The notes: generated from the letters alone by a model not told the origin. A stretch of 60,000 nucleotides of DNA from Symsagittifera roscoffensis (GCF_963678635.1 NC_087066.1:19749996-19809995); one strand, 5' to 3'. Shown: positions 29,869 through 43,380, counted from the stretch's first letter. Numbers and translations: made by a program.

Positions 29869-30378
29869 ATCGTATAACATTTTTGAAAATGTTTTGTCTA
29901 ATTTCTAATCTATTTTTGGTTAGTTCTAAGCTATTAAGGTCTTATTCGAGACTTATGGTCGCACCAGATGAGTTAGAACCGATGTGGTTAACTCATAGAG
30001 TAATTTCGGATAGGGTACACCGTCTGCTCGTCACGCTATCTTATTTTCGGCCGGATAGATTCCTGCAACTTCTTAGTCTAATACCGATCCTAATCTTACT
30101 CTTATACTTACTAGTCTCAGGGTGTTTAACTAGTCTCTGCTAGGCTCAATAGATCTAGGGTATACTGGTTTATTGCGGCTGCTGAAGTTCTCTTGGAGAG
30201 GCAACTAATTTCTAAGTTAAATTCAAATCTCTTTGGTGCTGAAATTAGAAGTAATTTCAGCACTTACAAATAAGTGGGTTGTTAGTTAGATGGATTATGA
30301 TTGGTTAATATTAAATATTTTACAGTGGTAAAATATCCAATTTATCCAATTATAAAATGTAGTTTAGATCAGGTTCCA
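29869..30378 (+). repeat. Dispersed repeat R, copy 3 (tandem unit 1)
   Basis: Runs from ATCGTATAACATTTTT to GATCAGGTTCCA. It carries an 11-bp perfect hairpin, TGCTGAAATTA-GAAG-TAATTTCAGCA, near 30236-30261; the arms are shorter in copies 1 and 2. Confidence 0.9.
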
Positions 30379-32527
30379 ATACTTCGTTCTGGTTGATTAA
30401 TTAGGTCTATAAAACATCTAATTCTAATTTCAGAAAAATGAAATTGAGGTCTTTTTATCATTCAAGAAATAGAATGTCAATAGATCGGAAACTGTAGACT
30501 TTAATCAGTTTATGTTTGAGCTCAAAGTTTCCAATTCTTACTGGAAGTTTGGAAAGTGAGAGTTTGGTTGGAATCTTGTGCTGAGAAAAGTCGACTTTTT
30601 TCGACCTTAACCTGCTGGGCTATTTGAGCCTGTAATTAAGCCATATCATGATCTTTTCGAAATCACTGATTTTTTTTGGAAATCGTTCTCGCCTGTCGTA
30701 GTTTTGATGACCTTAAGGATTTTCACTGTTTTCGTCTGCAAAAAATACAGAGATTTTGTGCACAGAATAGCCGTCTTTTTCTCGTTTCGAGTCAACAATA
30801 ACCACTTGTGTGCTGATACAGCATTTGACGAAATGGTCATCTTCTTTTTATTACTTGTCGTGTTTTAAACCTGCACGGTTTTAATTGGGTTTCTCTGGGT
30901 GCAGACTTAGATTGGTTCGCGATCTTCGATTTTTTATTGTCCCAGGATCCAATTCATCAACTTGATAGACATTAAGTGCTCTTGTTTTGCCCGGCATTTA
31001 AATGAAAGGTTCAGAATTTTCAAAAAATTACCTCAATGTACTTCGATTCTGTTTCTGTGAGGCACTTCCAGGTACATAACTCTTCTATTGTAGCATAACC
31101 AATTTTAGCGTGTTGTCTACAGTGCAACCAGTTCTGATGCAGATCTATATCTCTCACTATCTGCTAAACAAGTTTTTCTTATTTATCAGCAGCGTTAGAC
31201 TTCTTTTGCGATTGCTTTTGGCATTCACATTTAGATGCTTCTCCTGCCAAACGCGCTTGGAAGGACTCGATACCTTCTTTGTTTCAAAATCATGCAAAGT
31301 AAAGTTCGGTAGATGAATTTAGTTGAATGCGATGCATTCTAATGGCATGCATTCGTTCGGTTATGTAGTTTTTATTGCGTTTGAGCATTTTTGTTCAGAC
31401 GAGTACTAAAAGAAAGAAATCAAAATTTAGTTGATGATCACATGTTCGTGATGCTGAGGAATTTTCTCTTTGTCCGCGTTACCCGATACAGACACTAAGC
31501 AAAAACTTATTCGCTCTTCTTTTTTGCGTAATAAAACAATGGGACTGATGTTTGGCCCTTTTTTACCGCTTTTTGTTTAATTTTTTTTTTCTGTAAAGCA
31601 GCTTCATCGCTGTTTTATTGTACGTTTTGATTGAGATTTCGGAGGCTAGAATTCTTTCCGGCTTCAGTGGGGAATTATATGCAGCTTCGTCTGCATTAGT
31701 TGAAAATATATTGGGGTCTCAAGGTTCTTTAACTTACACGGCCACAATAATTGACCTACTGAAAGTTCCTAGAGATTTGGAGATTCAGCTGATGAAGAAT
31801 GTTTCATAGAAAGAGGGAATTCCGTGCCTTTGTTCCTCAAAGCGTCATGTGATTTCTTATAAGACATTGATAAAAACTAAGTAAATAACGAATTACTTCC
31901 TTACCACTGCTTTGTGCTATTGGTAGTATGACTAGTATGGAATAATGACTAACATTATGGCATGGAACTGAATGGGTAGTAATTTCAGTGTACAGGTATC
32001 AACCCAGGATCTTGAAAAATCTAAAATCTTAGCATGATCTTATTAGTCTCTTTATCAAAGCAAAATTGGTTGCTGCGTTCATATTTTCAGTAATTTCAAC
32101 AGCTAAGTGAAGCTGATTTTTTTCAACTTTCTGTTAACAACTTATGACAAAATGCGGTACTTGATTAAGCTGGAAAGTTTGTCCTCTGATTCAAAATCAG
32201 TAAATTTGAGAAAGGTTAAGTTTGGTTAAGTCATGAGGCTGCAAAAAACATAGCCAACTGAAAAAATGGAAAGATTAATGAACGAAAAGAAACAGAAAAA
32301 CTTATGTTTTTTGAAAAAAATTTCAAAATTCGAAAAAAAAGTTGACCTTAAACCTCTTTTGAATTTTTAGAAAAATTTATTAATGGCACTTTTTCGTGAA
32401 ATTAAACCAATTTGAGAGAACTGGATCAATAGTTAAATATTTTATTTCGCTAAGAAATCTGATAAAAATCCCTTTTTGAAATACGAAGTCGTTCAAGTTT
32501 TTTCGCGCCACTTCCACGTTTAAATTT
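30379..32527. other. Unassigned part of tandem unit 1
   Basis: Apart from the exon-like ORF at 31618 I see no gene. The stretch before 32527 contains TTTTATTTCGCT and TTTTTTCGCGCCACTTCC, which recur at 51280-51360 and 58970-59040 and mark another dispersed repeat family. Confidence 0.4.
31618..31809 (+). other. Exon-like ORF in tandem unit 1
   Basis: The frame from VLIEISEARILSGFSGELY to LLKVPRDLEIQLMKN and a stop has a balanced amino-acid mix unlike the AT-driven ORFs around it. I do not recognise the protein. It lacks a good ATG, and a possible acceptor (TTTCGGAG) precedes GCTAGAATTC, so it could be a terminal exon or exon fragment of a host gene captured in the repeat. Confidence 0.35.
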
Positions 32528-33696
32528 CCTAAATTTTTGAATGACATAAGGTTTAGGATGAGGGATGCAAGAAGTTGTTAGTTATTTCTATTTCCTTAGA
32601 CTGTTAATCCTTACGATTTTTTGGTTAACTTAACCTGGGTCTTTTTGTTCAGGGTTGGAGAGAAAAGTATATCGATTCCGAAGAATGATTTTTTACTTTC
32701 TCGTGGCTAGTCTAAGCTAAGGTGTTAACTTACTTAATCTTACTTAGGGGTAGTGATTGTGTTCAAGGGTTGGAGAATAGTAAATCGATCCACAAGGTTC
32801 AGGTATAATTAGAACGCAAGTAGTTCGTTAGATACTATTTTAAACTTACTAAGTCTAAGATCTATCCTGGGTCTGGTAAGAGGAGGGTTCAAGTGAAGGA
32901 TGAATAACCGAAGTTCTTCACTGTTTATCTCAATTTGAATGGTTAGTTTTATTGAAAAATTTGTATTAGTCCTGGGTCTTTTGGAAGGGTTGGATAGTGA
33001 ATCGACGTTTGAGGTCGTTAGACACTTGCTAAGTGGGTGGGGGAGGACAAAATTGTTCTTTTTGATCCAAGGATAGGCCTTGATGATCAGATTTTAAATT
33101 TAATTAGATAGAAAATTTATTAAGATCCAAGGATGAGCCTTGATGATCTGATTTTTAAAATTAAGTGAATTTAAGTTTAAAAAGGTTTAAGTTTATTGAA
33201 TAAAAAGATTTAGTTCTTCAATGATATTAGTGAGCTTATGAATGCTGTTATGTTTAGGTGATGAAGCTGGAACAACAGGATGATTTATGATTATTAACAA
33301 TTTTTTGTCATGCTACTAATTTTTATTTTTATTTTCAATAAATATTTTTCAAATATGTTTTAGATAATACTGCAGAAATTAAGAAAACGATCTGAGATCT
33401 TTTTATCAATCGTTATTGTACATTAATAATTTTGTTTAGCGCCTGAAATGATCATGAAGGTTTACTTCAAAATTTTATGTTTGCAAATGAAAATCTAAAT
33501 TCATTGCTAATAAGATTCTAAATACAAAAGTTTGTGTTGGCTTTTGCCGTAAAACCATAAAACTAAATGGTAAGTTTCTACTTTGTCGTATGTCGTCTCT
33601 TGTCTGAAGTCTTCTTCCAATTCCGGGTAGTTCTATTATCGTTCGGAATATCGGCTCTGATCTATTGAGTCGTAGAGACATTTCAATTAAATTTTT

Positions 33697-34206
33697 ATCG
33701 TATAACATTTTTGAAAATGTTTTGTCTGATTTCTAATCTATTTTTGGTTAGTTCTAAGCTATTAAGGTCTTATTCGAGACTTATGGTCGCACCAGATGAG
33801 TTAGAACCGATGTGGTTAACTCATAGAGTAATTTCGGATAGGGTACACCGTCTGCTCGTCACGCTATCTTATTTTCGGCCGGATAGATTCCTGCAACTTC
33901 TTAGTCTAATACCGATCCTAATCTTACTCTTATACTTACTAGTCTCAGGGTGTTTAACTAGTCTCTGCTAGGCTCAATAGATCTAGGGTATACTGGTTTA
34001 TTGCGGCTGCTGAAGTTCTCTTGGAGAGGCAACTAATTTCTAAGTTAAATTCAAATCTCTTTGGTGCTGAAATTAGAAGTAATTTCAGCACTTACAAATA
34101 AGTGGGTTGTTAGTTAGATGGATTATGATTGGTTAATATTAAATATTTTACAGTGGTAAAATATCCAATTTATCCAATTATAAAATGTAGTTTAGATCAG
34201 GTTCCA
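33697..34206 (+). repeat. Dispersed repeat R, copy 4 (tandem unit 2)
   Basis: Nearly identical to copy 3; one visible change is GTCTGATTTC for GTCTAATTTC near 33724. Confidence 0.9.
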
Positions 34207-35445
34207 ATACTTCGTTCTGGTTGATTAATTAGGTCTATAAAACATCTAATTCTAATTTCAGAAAAATGAAATTGAGGTCTTTTTATCATTCAAGAAATAG
34301 AATGTCAATAGATCGGAAACTGTAGACTTTAATCAGTTTATGTTTGAGCTCAAAGTTTCCAATTCTTACTGGAAGTTTGGAAAGTGAGAGTTTGGTTGGA
34401 ATCTTGTGCTGAGAAAAGTCGACTTTTTTCGACCTTAACCTGCTGGGCTATTTGAGCCTGTAATTAAGCCATATCATGATCTTTTCGAAATCACTGATTT
34501 TTTTTGGAAATCGTTCTCGCCTGTCGTAGTTTTGATGACCTTAAGGATTTTCACTGTTTTCGTCTGCAAAAAATACAGAGATTTTGTGCACAGAATAGCC
34601 GTCTTTTTCTCGTTTCGAGTCAACAATAACCACTTGTGTGCTGATACAGCATTTGACGAAATGGTCATCTTCTTTTTATTACTTGTCGTGTTTTAAACCT
34701 GCACGGTTTTAATTGGGTTTCTCTGGGTGCAGACTTAGATTGGTTCGCGATCTTCGATTTTTTATTGTCCCAGGATCCAATTCATCAACTTGATAGACAT
34801 TAAGTGCTCTTGTTTTGCCCGGCATTTAAATGAAAGGTTCAGAATTTTCAAAAAATTACCTCAATGTACTTCGATTCTGTTTCTGTGAGGCACTTCCAGG
34901 TACATAACTCTTCTATTGTAGCATAACCAATTTTAGCGTGTTGTCTACAGTGCAACCAGTTCTGATGCAGATCTATATCTCTCACTATCTGCTAAACAAG
35001 TTTTTCTTATTTATCAGCAGCGTTAGACTTCTTTTGCGATTGCTTTTGGCATTCACATTTAGATGCTTCTCCTGCCAAACGCGCTTGGAAGGACTCGATA
35101 CCTTCTTTGTTTCAAAATCATGCAAAGTAAAGTTCGGTAGATGAATTTAGTTGAATGCGATGCATTCTAATGGCATGCATTCGTTCGGTTATGTAGTTTT
35201 TATTGCGTTTGAGCATTTTTGTTCAGACGAGTACTAAAAGAAAGAAATCAAAATTTAGTTGATGATCACATGTTCGTGATGCTGAGGAATTTTCTCTTTG
35301 TCCGCGTTACCCGATACAGACACTAAGCAAAAACTTATTCGCTCTTCTTTTTTGCGTAATAAAACAATGGGACTGATGTTTGGCCCTTTTTTACCGCTTT
35401 TTGTTTAATTTTTTTTTTCTGAAAAGCAGCTTCATCGCTGTTTTA

Positions 35446-35637
35446 TTGTACGTTTTGATTGAGATTTCGGAGGCTAGAATTCTTTCCGGCTTCAGTGGGG
35501 AATTATATGCAGCTTCGTCTGCATTAGTTGAAAATATATTGGGGTCTCAAGGTTCTTTAACTTACACGGCCACAATAATTGACCTACTGAAAGTTCCTAG
35601 AGATTTGGAGATTCAGCTGATGAAGAATTTTTCATAG
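35446..35637 (+). other. Exon-like ORF in tandem unit 2
   Basis: Same frame as at 31618 with one amino-acid change (MKNFS for MKNVS). The frame is open further upstream because a T-to-A difference removes a stop. Intact. Confidence 0.35.
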
Positions 35638-36355
35638 AAAGAGGGAATTCCGTGCCTTTGTTCCTCAAAGCGTCATGTGATTTCTCATAAGACATTGATA
35701 AAAACTAAGTAAATAACGAATTACTTCCTTACCACTGCTTTGTGCTATTGGTAGTATGACTAGTATGGAATTATGACTAACCTTATGGCATGGAACTGAA
35801 TGGGTAGTAATTTCAGTGTACAGGTATCAACCCAGGATCTTGAAAAATCTAAAATCTTAGCATGATCTTATTAGTCTCTTTATCAAAGCAAATTTGGTTG
35901 CTGCGTTCATATTTTCAGTAATTTCAACAGCTAAGTGAAGCTGATTTTTTTCAACTTTCTGTTAACAACTTATGACAAAATGCGGTACTTGATTAAGCTG
36001 GAAAGTTTGTCCTCTGATTCAAAATCAGTAAATTTGAGAAAGGTTAAGTTTGGTTAAGTCATGAGGCTGCAAAAAACATAGCCAACTGAAAAAATGGAAA
36101 GATTAATGAACGAAAAGAAACAGAAAAACTTATGTTTTTTGAAAAAAATTTCGAAATTCGAAAAAAAAGTTGACCTTAAACCTCTTTTGAATTTTTAGAA
36201 AAATTTATTAATGGCACTTTTTCGTGAAATTAAACCAATTTGAGAGAACTGGATCAATAGTTAAATATTTTATTTCGCTAAGAAATCTGATAAAAATCCC
36301 TTTTTGAAATACGAAGTCGTTCAAGTTTTTTCGCGCCACTTCCACGTTTAAATTT

Positions 36356-36620
36356 GGAGTGTGCAATTTACCTAACTTTCAAATGATCATATATGGAACT
36401 CAAAAAAGCATATATATATCTTAAGGCATTCATATATGCATTAATATGTATGAATGCACATCTGTAGTTACTTGAGCATTTTATGACTTTTACCTGAAAA
36501 AGAAAAAAAACCTATTTAAGAGTCTTCACTACGTTCATTACTCTTAACTAGAGTGACAAATTGATATTCGTTTTTTTTTTTGAAAAATCACTTGAAAAAA
36601 ACACAAGACAAAAAAATAAC
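36356..36620. repeat. 265-bp tail of tandem unit 2
   Basis: Present only here and at 47416-47680. It contains AAGAGTCTTCACTACGTTCA followed by TTACTCTT (36518-36545), an AAGAGT/ACTCTT hairpin that recurs at 59207-59235. It ends in A-rich GACAAAAAAATAAC. Confidence 0.85.
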
Positions 36621-36698
36621 ATAAAAATGGATTATCTGGAAAACTTACTGAATTGGTCGATGTTTTCGGGAGATTCCAATAATGGGAACATACGTGAT

Positions 36699-38151
36699 TT
36701 AAATTTTATGTGTTTTTCGGGGACGTTGGTTTGTTCTTGGTTTGTGAGCATAATTGTAATTGTGTTCTGCAAAGGTGTTTCTTGTGAATGGTTTTCGTGT
36801 TTTTGACGGTATTGTCATTGGTCTATACGTTTGATAATCCATATGTGAATATTTTGGAGCAACCGAAGGTTTAACGGTTGATTGTAAGGTTACTTGTGCC
36901 AGTGAAGTATTTGTATTTCTTGGTGTTGTCAAAATTGGGTGCATTGGTGAAATACTTTGTTGTGTAGTTGTTGTTGTTTGGACGATTTCTTCATTTATGA
37001 AGTGTGATGGTGTTTGAATATCTTGTTGTGTAAGATTTCTAGTTCCATTAAGGTTTTCATTACGTATGACGGTCGAATTTAAACTGTTATTTCGCGTATC
37101 AGGTAAAAATGTATTATAGTTTAATGGTGTTGCATCAATGGTTAATGGTAATACTTTTACATAATCTCTGTGATAGGATATTGTACTTATTGCTTGACTT
37201 GAGATAGCTTGAGGGATATTTATAAATGTAGGATGAGACCATTCAGGGTCTCAAACGTAGTCTGATTGTTCTGAAAGGGCAGTGTCGTCATTTGTATCTT
37301 GAGGTCTGAAATTTTTTCTTGCTTGTGAAATTAAATCTAAATTGTGGGTGAAATAATCTATTATGAACCATGCTAAAATCTTTTGTAAATCATGTTTTGT
37401 ATGCTGTGAAACATCATCTTTTGTGAAATTTTCTTTGATTATATGTAGAAATGTTGAAAATACTGTGATTTCATTTCGTACTTTTGTATGTTTGGATGTT
37501 TCAGTTGGTGAGATACTTTGAATTTCTGTTTTTTCTAATATAGATATATAACTATATATTATTGCAAAGACTTCGTTAGTGAATATGGAGTTTGCTCTCT
37601 GTGAATTATGATATTGTATGCTTTTGATATATTCTATGAATACATTTGAAAATTCTAGTTCAATATCGTCTGTTTGAATTACATATTTGCGATGGGCTGT
37701 ATTGGGTGTGCTGAATTCTATGATGTAGATTCCATATTGTTGTGTTAGGTTACATATGTCTTTCAAATAATGTTCAAGAATTTGTCTTTTGATTTTTACA
37801 TCTGGGAATTCTGCTTTGCATGGACTGATTCCGGGTTCAAACAAATTTACGAGTAAGTTCTTGCAAAAATCATGTTGTCCTCTATCATCGAGTGAATCTA
37901 TAAGAAAGGGGTAAACTGCTTCGTCATCTGGACTATCGTCACTTTGAGTGTGGCTCATTTTTTCGTTTGATGACTGTTGATATATAACTATCGATGTGTC
38001 TAATTGGTTGATTCCAATTATACAAGTGTACTGGTTTGTGTTTGTATTGCTTTTTTATTCTTTTTCCTCTTTTTGATGAATTTGAAGTTGTTTCTGAGTC
38101 GGAAAAATATAATTGATCGTAGATGGGACAATTTTTATCAATTGAGTTCAT
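36699..38151 (-). pseudogene. Duplicated Ty3-like gag N-terminal region (unit 3)
   Basis: Copy of 27035-28490 with the same in-frame TGA at 37251. It has one amino-acid difference (KILAWF for KILGWF) and a 3-base deletion in the basic patch. It is cut off from the rest of gag, so it cannot make a full Gag. Confidence 0.8.
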
Positions 38152-39522
38152 CTAAACTGCTGGCTTCTGATTCAGAAAATGCGTTTCTATTTTTTGAAAA
38201 TCTTTTTCGTGTGATTTGTCTTTGTTTGTTTATAATTTTTCATTTTATTGTTTGTCGGTTTGTTCTAATGTATCCAACTGTTTGTGTATGAGGTGTGATT
38301 GCAAGATCGTATTTTTTGTTATCTATTTCACAGTTGTGTAAATCGATTGTTTGTTTATTTCCTAAATTTTTGAATGACATAAGGTTTAGGATGAGGGATG
38401 CAAGAAGTTGTTAGTTATTTCTATTTCCTTAGACTGTTAATCCTTACGATTTTTTGGTTAACTTAACCTGGGTCTTTTTGTTCAGGGTTGGAGAGAAAAG
38501 TATATCGATTCCGAAGAATGATTTTTTACTTTCTCGTGGCTAGTCTAAGCTAAGGTGTTAACTTACTTAATCTTACTTAGGGGTAGTGATTGTGTTCAAG
38601 GGTTGGAGAATAGTAAATCGATCCACAAGGTTCAGGTATAATTAGAACGCAAGTAGTTCGTTAGATACTATTTTAAACTTACTAAGTCTAAGATCTATCC
38701 TGGGTCTGGTAAGAGGAGGGTTCAAGTGAAGGATGAATAACCGAAGTTCTTCACTGTTTATCTCAATTTGAATGGTTAGTTTTATTGAAAAATTTGTATT
38801 AGTCCTGGGTCTTTTGGAAGGGTTGGATAGTGAATCGACGTTTGAGGTCGTTAGACACTTGCTAAGTGGGTGGGGGAGGACAAAATTGTTCTTTTTGATC
38901 CAAGGATAGGCCTTGATGATCAGATTTTAAATTTAATTAGATAGAAAATTTATTAAGATCCAAGGATGAGCCTTGATGATCTGATTTTTAAAATTAAGTG
39001 AATTTAAGTTTAAAAAGGTTTAAGTTTATTGAATAAAAAGATTTAGTTCTTCAATGATATTAGTGAGCTTATGAATGCTGTTATGTTTAGGTGATGAAGC
39101 TGGAACAACAGGATGATTTATGATTATTAACAATTTTTTGTCATGCTACTAATTTTTATTTTCAATAAATATTTTTCAAATATGTTTTAGATAATACTGC
39201 AGAAATTAAGAAAACGATCTGAGATCTTTTTATCAATCGTTATTGTACATTAATAATTTTGTTTAGCGCCTGAAATGATCATGAAGGTTTACTTCAAAAT
39301 TTTATGTTTGCAAATGAAAATCTAAATTCATTGCTAATAAGATTCTAAATACAAAAGTTTGTGTTGGCTTTTGCCGTAAAACCATAAAACTAATGGTAAG
39401 TTTCTACTTTGTCGTATGTCGTCTCTTGTCTGAAGTCTTCTTCCAATTCCGGGTAGTTCTATTATCGTTCGGAATATCGGCTCTGATCTATTGAGTCGTA
39501 GAGACATTTCAATTAAATTTTT

Positions 39523-40032
39523 ATCGTATAACATTTTTGAAAATGTTTTGTCTAATTTCTAATCTATTTTTGGTTAGTTCTAAGCTATTAAGGTCTTATT
39601 CGAGACTTATGGTCGCACCAGATGAGTTAGAACCGATGTGGTTAACTCATAGAGTAATTTCGGATAGGGTACACCGTCTGCTCGTCACGCTATCTTATTT
39701 TCGGCCGGATAGATTCCTGCAACTTCTTAGTCTAATACCGATCCTAATCTTACTCTTATACTTACTAGTCTCAGGGTGTTTAACTAGTCTCTGCTAGGCT
39801 CAATAGATCTAGGGTATACTGGTTTATTGCGGCTGCTGAAGTTCTCTTGGAGAGGCAACTAATTTCTAAGTTAAATTCAAATCTCTTTGGTGCTGAAATT
39901 AGAAGTAATTTCAGCACTTACAAATAAGTGGGTTGTTAGTTAGATGGATTATGATTGGTTAATATTAAATATTTTACAGTGGTAAAATATCCAATTTATC
40001 CAATTATAAAATGTAGTTTAGATCAGGTTCCA
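39523..40032 (+). repeat. Dispersed repeat R, copy 5 (tandem unit 3)
   Basis: Nearly identical to the copy in unit 1. Just upstream, a base is missing in the AAACTAATGG stretch (about 39390) relative to the other units. Confidence 0.9.
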
Positions 40033-41271
40033 ATACTTCGTTCTGGTTGATTAATTAGGTCTATAAAACATCTAATTCTAATTTCAGAAAAATGAAATTG
40101 AGGTCTTTTTATCATTCAAGAAATAGAATGTCAATAGATCGGAAACTGTAGACTTTAATCAGTTTATGTTTGAGCTCAAAGTTTCCAATTCTTACTGGAA
40201 GTTTGGAAAGTGAGAGTTTGGTTGGAATCTTGTGCTGAGAAAAGTCGACTTTTTTCGACCTTAACCTGCTGGGCTATTTGAGCCTGTAATTAAGCCATAT
40301 CATGATCTTTTCGAAATCACTGATTTTTTTTGGAAATCGTTCTCGCCTGTCGTAGTTTTGATGACCTTAAGGATTTTCACTGTTTTCGTCTGCAAAAAAT
40401 ACAGAGATTTTGTGCACAGAATAGCCGTCTTTTTCTCGTTTCGAGTCAACAATAACCACTTGTGTGCTGATACAGCATTTGACGAAATGGTCATCTTCTT
40501 TTTATTACTTGTCGTGTTTTAAACCTGCACGGTTTTAATTGGGTTTCTCTGGGTGCAGACTTAGATTGGTTCGCGATCTTCGATTTTTTATTGTCCCAGG
40601 ATCCAATTCATCAACTTGATAGACATTAAGTGCTCTTGTTTTGCCCGGCATTTAAATGAAAGGTTCAGAATTTTCAAAAAATTACCTCAATGTACTTCGA
40701 TTCTGTTTCTGTGAGGCACTTCCAGGTACATAACTCTTCTATTGTAGCATAACCAATTTTAGCGTGTTGTCTACAGTGCAACCAGTTCTGATGCAGATCT
40801 ATATCTCTCACTATCTGCTAAACAAGTTTTTCTTATTTATCAGCAGCGTTAGACTTCTTTTGCGATTGCTTTTGGCATTCACATTTAGATGCTTCTCCTG
40901 CCAAACGCGCTTGGAAGGACTCGATACCTTCTTTGTTTCAAAATCATGCAAAGTAAAGTTCGGTAGATGAATTTAGTTGAATGCGATGCATTCTAATGGC
41001 ATGCATTCGTTCGGTTATGTAGTTTTTATTGCGTTTGAGCATTTTTGTTCAGACGAGTACTAAAAGAAAGAAATCAAAATTTAGTTGATGATCACATGTT
41101 CGTGATGCTGAGGAATTTTCTCTTTGTCCGCGTTACCCGATACAGACACTAAGCAAAAACTTATTCGCTCTTCTTTTTTGCGTAATAAAACAATGGGACT
41201 GATGTTTGGCCCTTTTTTACCGCTTTTTGTTTAATTTTTTTTTTCTGAAAAGCAGCTTCATCGCTGTTTTA

Positions 41272-41463
41272 TTGTACGTTTTGATTGAGATTTCGGAGGC
41301 TAGAATTCTTTCCGGCTTCAGTGGGGAATTATATGCAGCTTCGTCTGCATTAGTTGAAAATATATTGGGGTCTTAAGGTTCTTTAACTTACACGGCCACA
41401 ATAATTGACCTACTGAAAGTTCCTAGAGATTTGGAGATTCAGCTGATGAAGAATTTTTCATAG
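41272..41463 (+). pseudogene. Exon-like ORF in tandem unit 3, broken by TAA
   Basis: Same sequence as at 31618 and 35446, except that CAA is TAA at 41374-41376, truncating the frame in the middle. Only this copy has the change. Confidence 0.5.
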
Positions 41464-42098
41464 AAAGAGGGAATTCCGTGCCTTTGTTCCTCAAAGCGTC
41501 ATGTGATTTCTCATAAGACATTGATAAAAACTAAGTAAATAACGAATTACTTCCTTACCACTGCTTTGTGCTATTGGTAGTATGACTAGTATGGAATTAT
41601 GACTAACATTATGGCATGGAACTGAATGGGTAGTAATTTCAGTGTACAGGTATCAACCCAGGATCTTGAAAAATCTAAAATCTTAGCATGATCTTATTAG
41701 TCTCTTTATCAAAGCAAATTTGGTTGCTGCGTTCATATTTTCAGTAATTTCAACAGCTAAGTGAAGCTGATTTTTTTCAACTTTCTGTTAACAACTTATG
41801 ACAAAATGCGGTACTTGATTAAGCTGGAAAGTTTGTCCTCTGATTCAAAATCAGTAAATTTGAGAAAGGTTAAGTTTGGTTAAGTCATGAGGCTGCAAAA
41901 AACATAGCCAACTGAAAAAATGGAAAGATTAATGAACGAAAAGAAACAGAAAAACTTATGTTTTTTGAAAAAAATTTCGAAATTCGAAAAAAAAGTTGAC
42001 CTTAAACCTCTTTTGAATTTTTAGAAAAATTTATTAATGGCACTTTTTCGTGAAATTAAACCAATTTGAGAGAACTGGATCAATAGTTAAATTGGTTA

Positions 42099-43380
42099 AA
42101 CGGTTGATTGTAAGGTTACTTGTGCCAGTGAAGTATTTGTATTTCTTGGTGTTGTCAAAATTGGGTGCATTGGTGAAATACTTTGTTGTGTAGTTGTTGT
42201 TGTTTGGACGATTTCTTCATTTATGAAGTGTGATGGTGTTTGAATATCTTGTTGTGTAAGATTTCTAGTTCCATTAAGGTTTTCATTACGTATGACGGTC
42301 GAATTTAAACTGTTATTTCGCGTATCAGGTAAAAATGTATTATAGTTTAATGGTGTTGCATCAATGGTTAATGGTAATACTTTTACATAATCTCTGTGAT
42401 AGGATATTGTACTTATTGCTTGACTTGAGATAGCTTGAGGGATATTTATAAATGTAGGATGAGACCATTCAGGGTCTCAAACGTAGTCTGATTGTTCTGA
42501 AAGGGCAGTGTCGTCATTTGTATCTTGAGGTCTGAAATTTTTTCTTGCTTGTGAAATTAAATCTAAATTGTGGGTGAAATAATCTATTATGAACCATGCT
42601 AAAATCTTTTGTAAATCATGTTTTGTATGCTGTGAAACATCATCTTTTGTGAAATTTTCTTTGATTATATGTAGAAATGTTGAAAATACTGTGATTTCAT
42701 TTCGTACTTTTGTATGTTTGGATGTTTCAGTTGGTGAGATACTTTGAATTTCTGTTTTTTCTAATATAGATATATAACTATATATTATTGCAAAGACTTC
42801 GTTAGTGAATATGGAGTTTGCTCTCTGTGAATTATGATATTGTATGCTTTTGATATATTCTATGAATACATTTGAAAATTCTAGTTCAATATCGTCTGTT
42901 TGAATTACATATTTGCGATGGGCTGTATTGGGTGTGCTGAATTCTATGATGTAGATTCCATATTGTTGTGTTAGGTTACATATGTCTTTCAAATAATGTT
43001 CAAGAATTTGTCTTTTGATTTTTACATCTGGGAATTCTGCTTTGCATGGACTGATTCCGGGTTCAAATAAATTTACGAGTAAGTTCTTGCAAAAATCATG
43101 TTGTCCTCTATCATCGAGTGAATCTATAAGAAAGGGGTAAACTGCTTCGTCATCTGGACTATCGTCACTTTGAGTGTGGCTCATTTTTTCGTTTGATGAC
43201 TGTTGATATATAACTATCGATGTGTCTAATTGGTTGATTCCAATTATACAAGTGTACTGGTTTGTGTTTGTATTGCTTTTTTATTCTTCTTTTTCCTCTT
43301 TTTGATGAATTTGAAGTTGTTTCTGAGTCGGAAAAATATAATTGATCGTAGATGGGACAATTTTTATCAATTGAGTTCAT
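42099..43380 (-). pseudogene. Duplicated Ty3-like gag N-terminal region (unit 4), truncated
   Basis: Copy of the 27207-28490 region, joined at AACGGTTGATTG to the cut end of unit 3. It keeps the 235-codon ORF (42477-43184) ending in the same TGA, and the short basic ORF (43165-43380). Confidence 0.8.

Larger units (their letters stand above)
26963..32527. repeat. Large tandem unit, copy 1
   Basis: It starts inside the Ty3-like gag (TGGATTATCTGGAAAAC) and continues through the gag start and leader into 3.8 kb of other DNA, ending TTCCACGTTTAAATTT. It lacks the 265-bp tail of copies 2 and 4. It has several private variants, for example ATAATTAACAA at 29460, and is the most diverged copy. Confidence 0.95.
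32525..36620. repeat. Large tandem unit, copy 2 (no gag part, complete tail)
   Basis: It begins at CCTAAATTTTTGAATGAC, equivalent to 28699, joined to the end of copy 1 through a shared ATTT. It runs to GACAAAAAAATAAC, the same last bases as copy 4. Identity with copy 1 is very high; differences are scattered single bases. Confidence 0.95.
36628..42094. repeat. Large tandem unit, copy 3
   Basis: It starts at the same gag position as copy 1 (TGGATTATCTGG) after a short ATAAAAA join, and stops abruptly at AATAGTTAAAT, 265 bp or more short of the tail. Closest to copy 4 by shared variants. Confidence 0.95.

Noticed and set aside
29647-29880. 77-codon minus-strand ORF repeated in the tandem units
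   Set aside because: Repetition reflects the duplication; the unit 3 copy is frameshifted and there is no homology or domain.
29883-30143. 86-codon Leu-rich membrane protein conserved in all R copies
   Set aside because: Conservation is explained by recent duplication. The Leu richness follows from pyrimidine-rich sequence, and the older copy 1 has a different N-terminal half.
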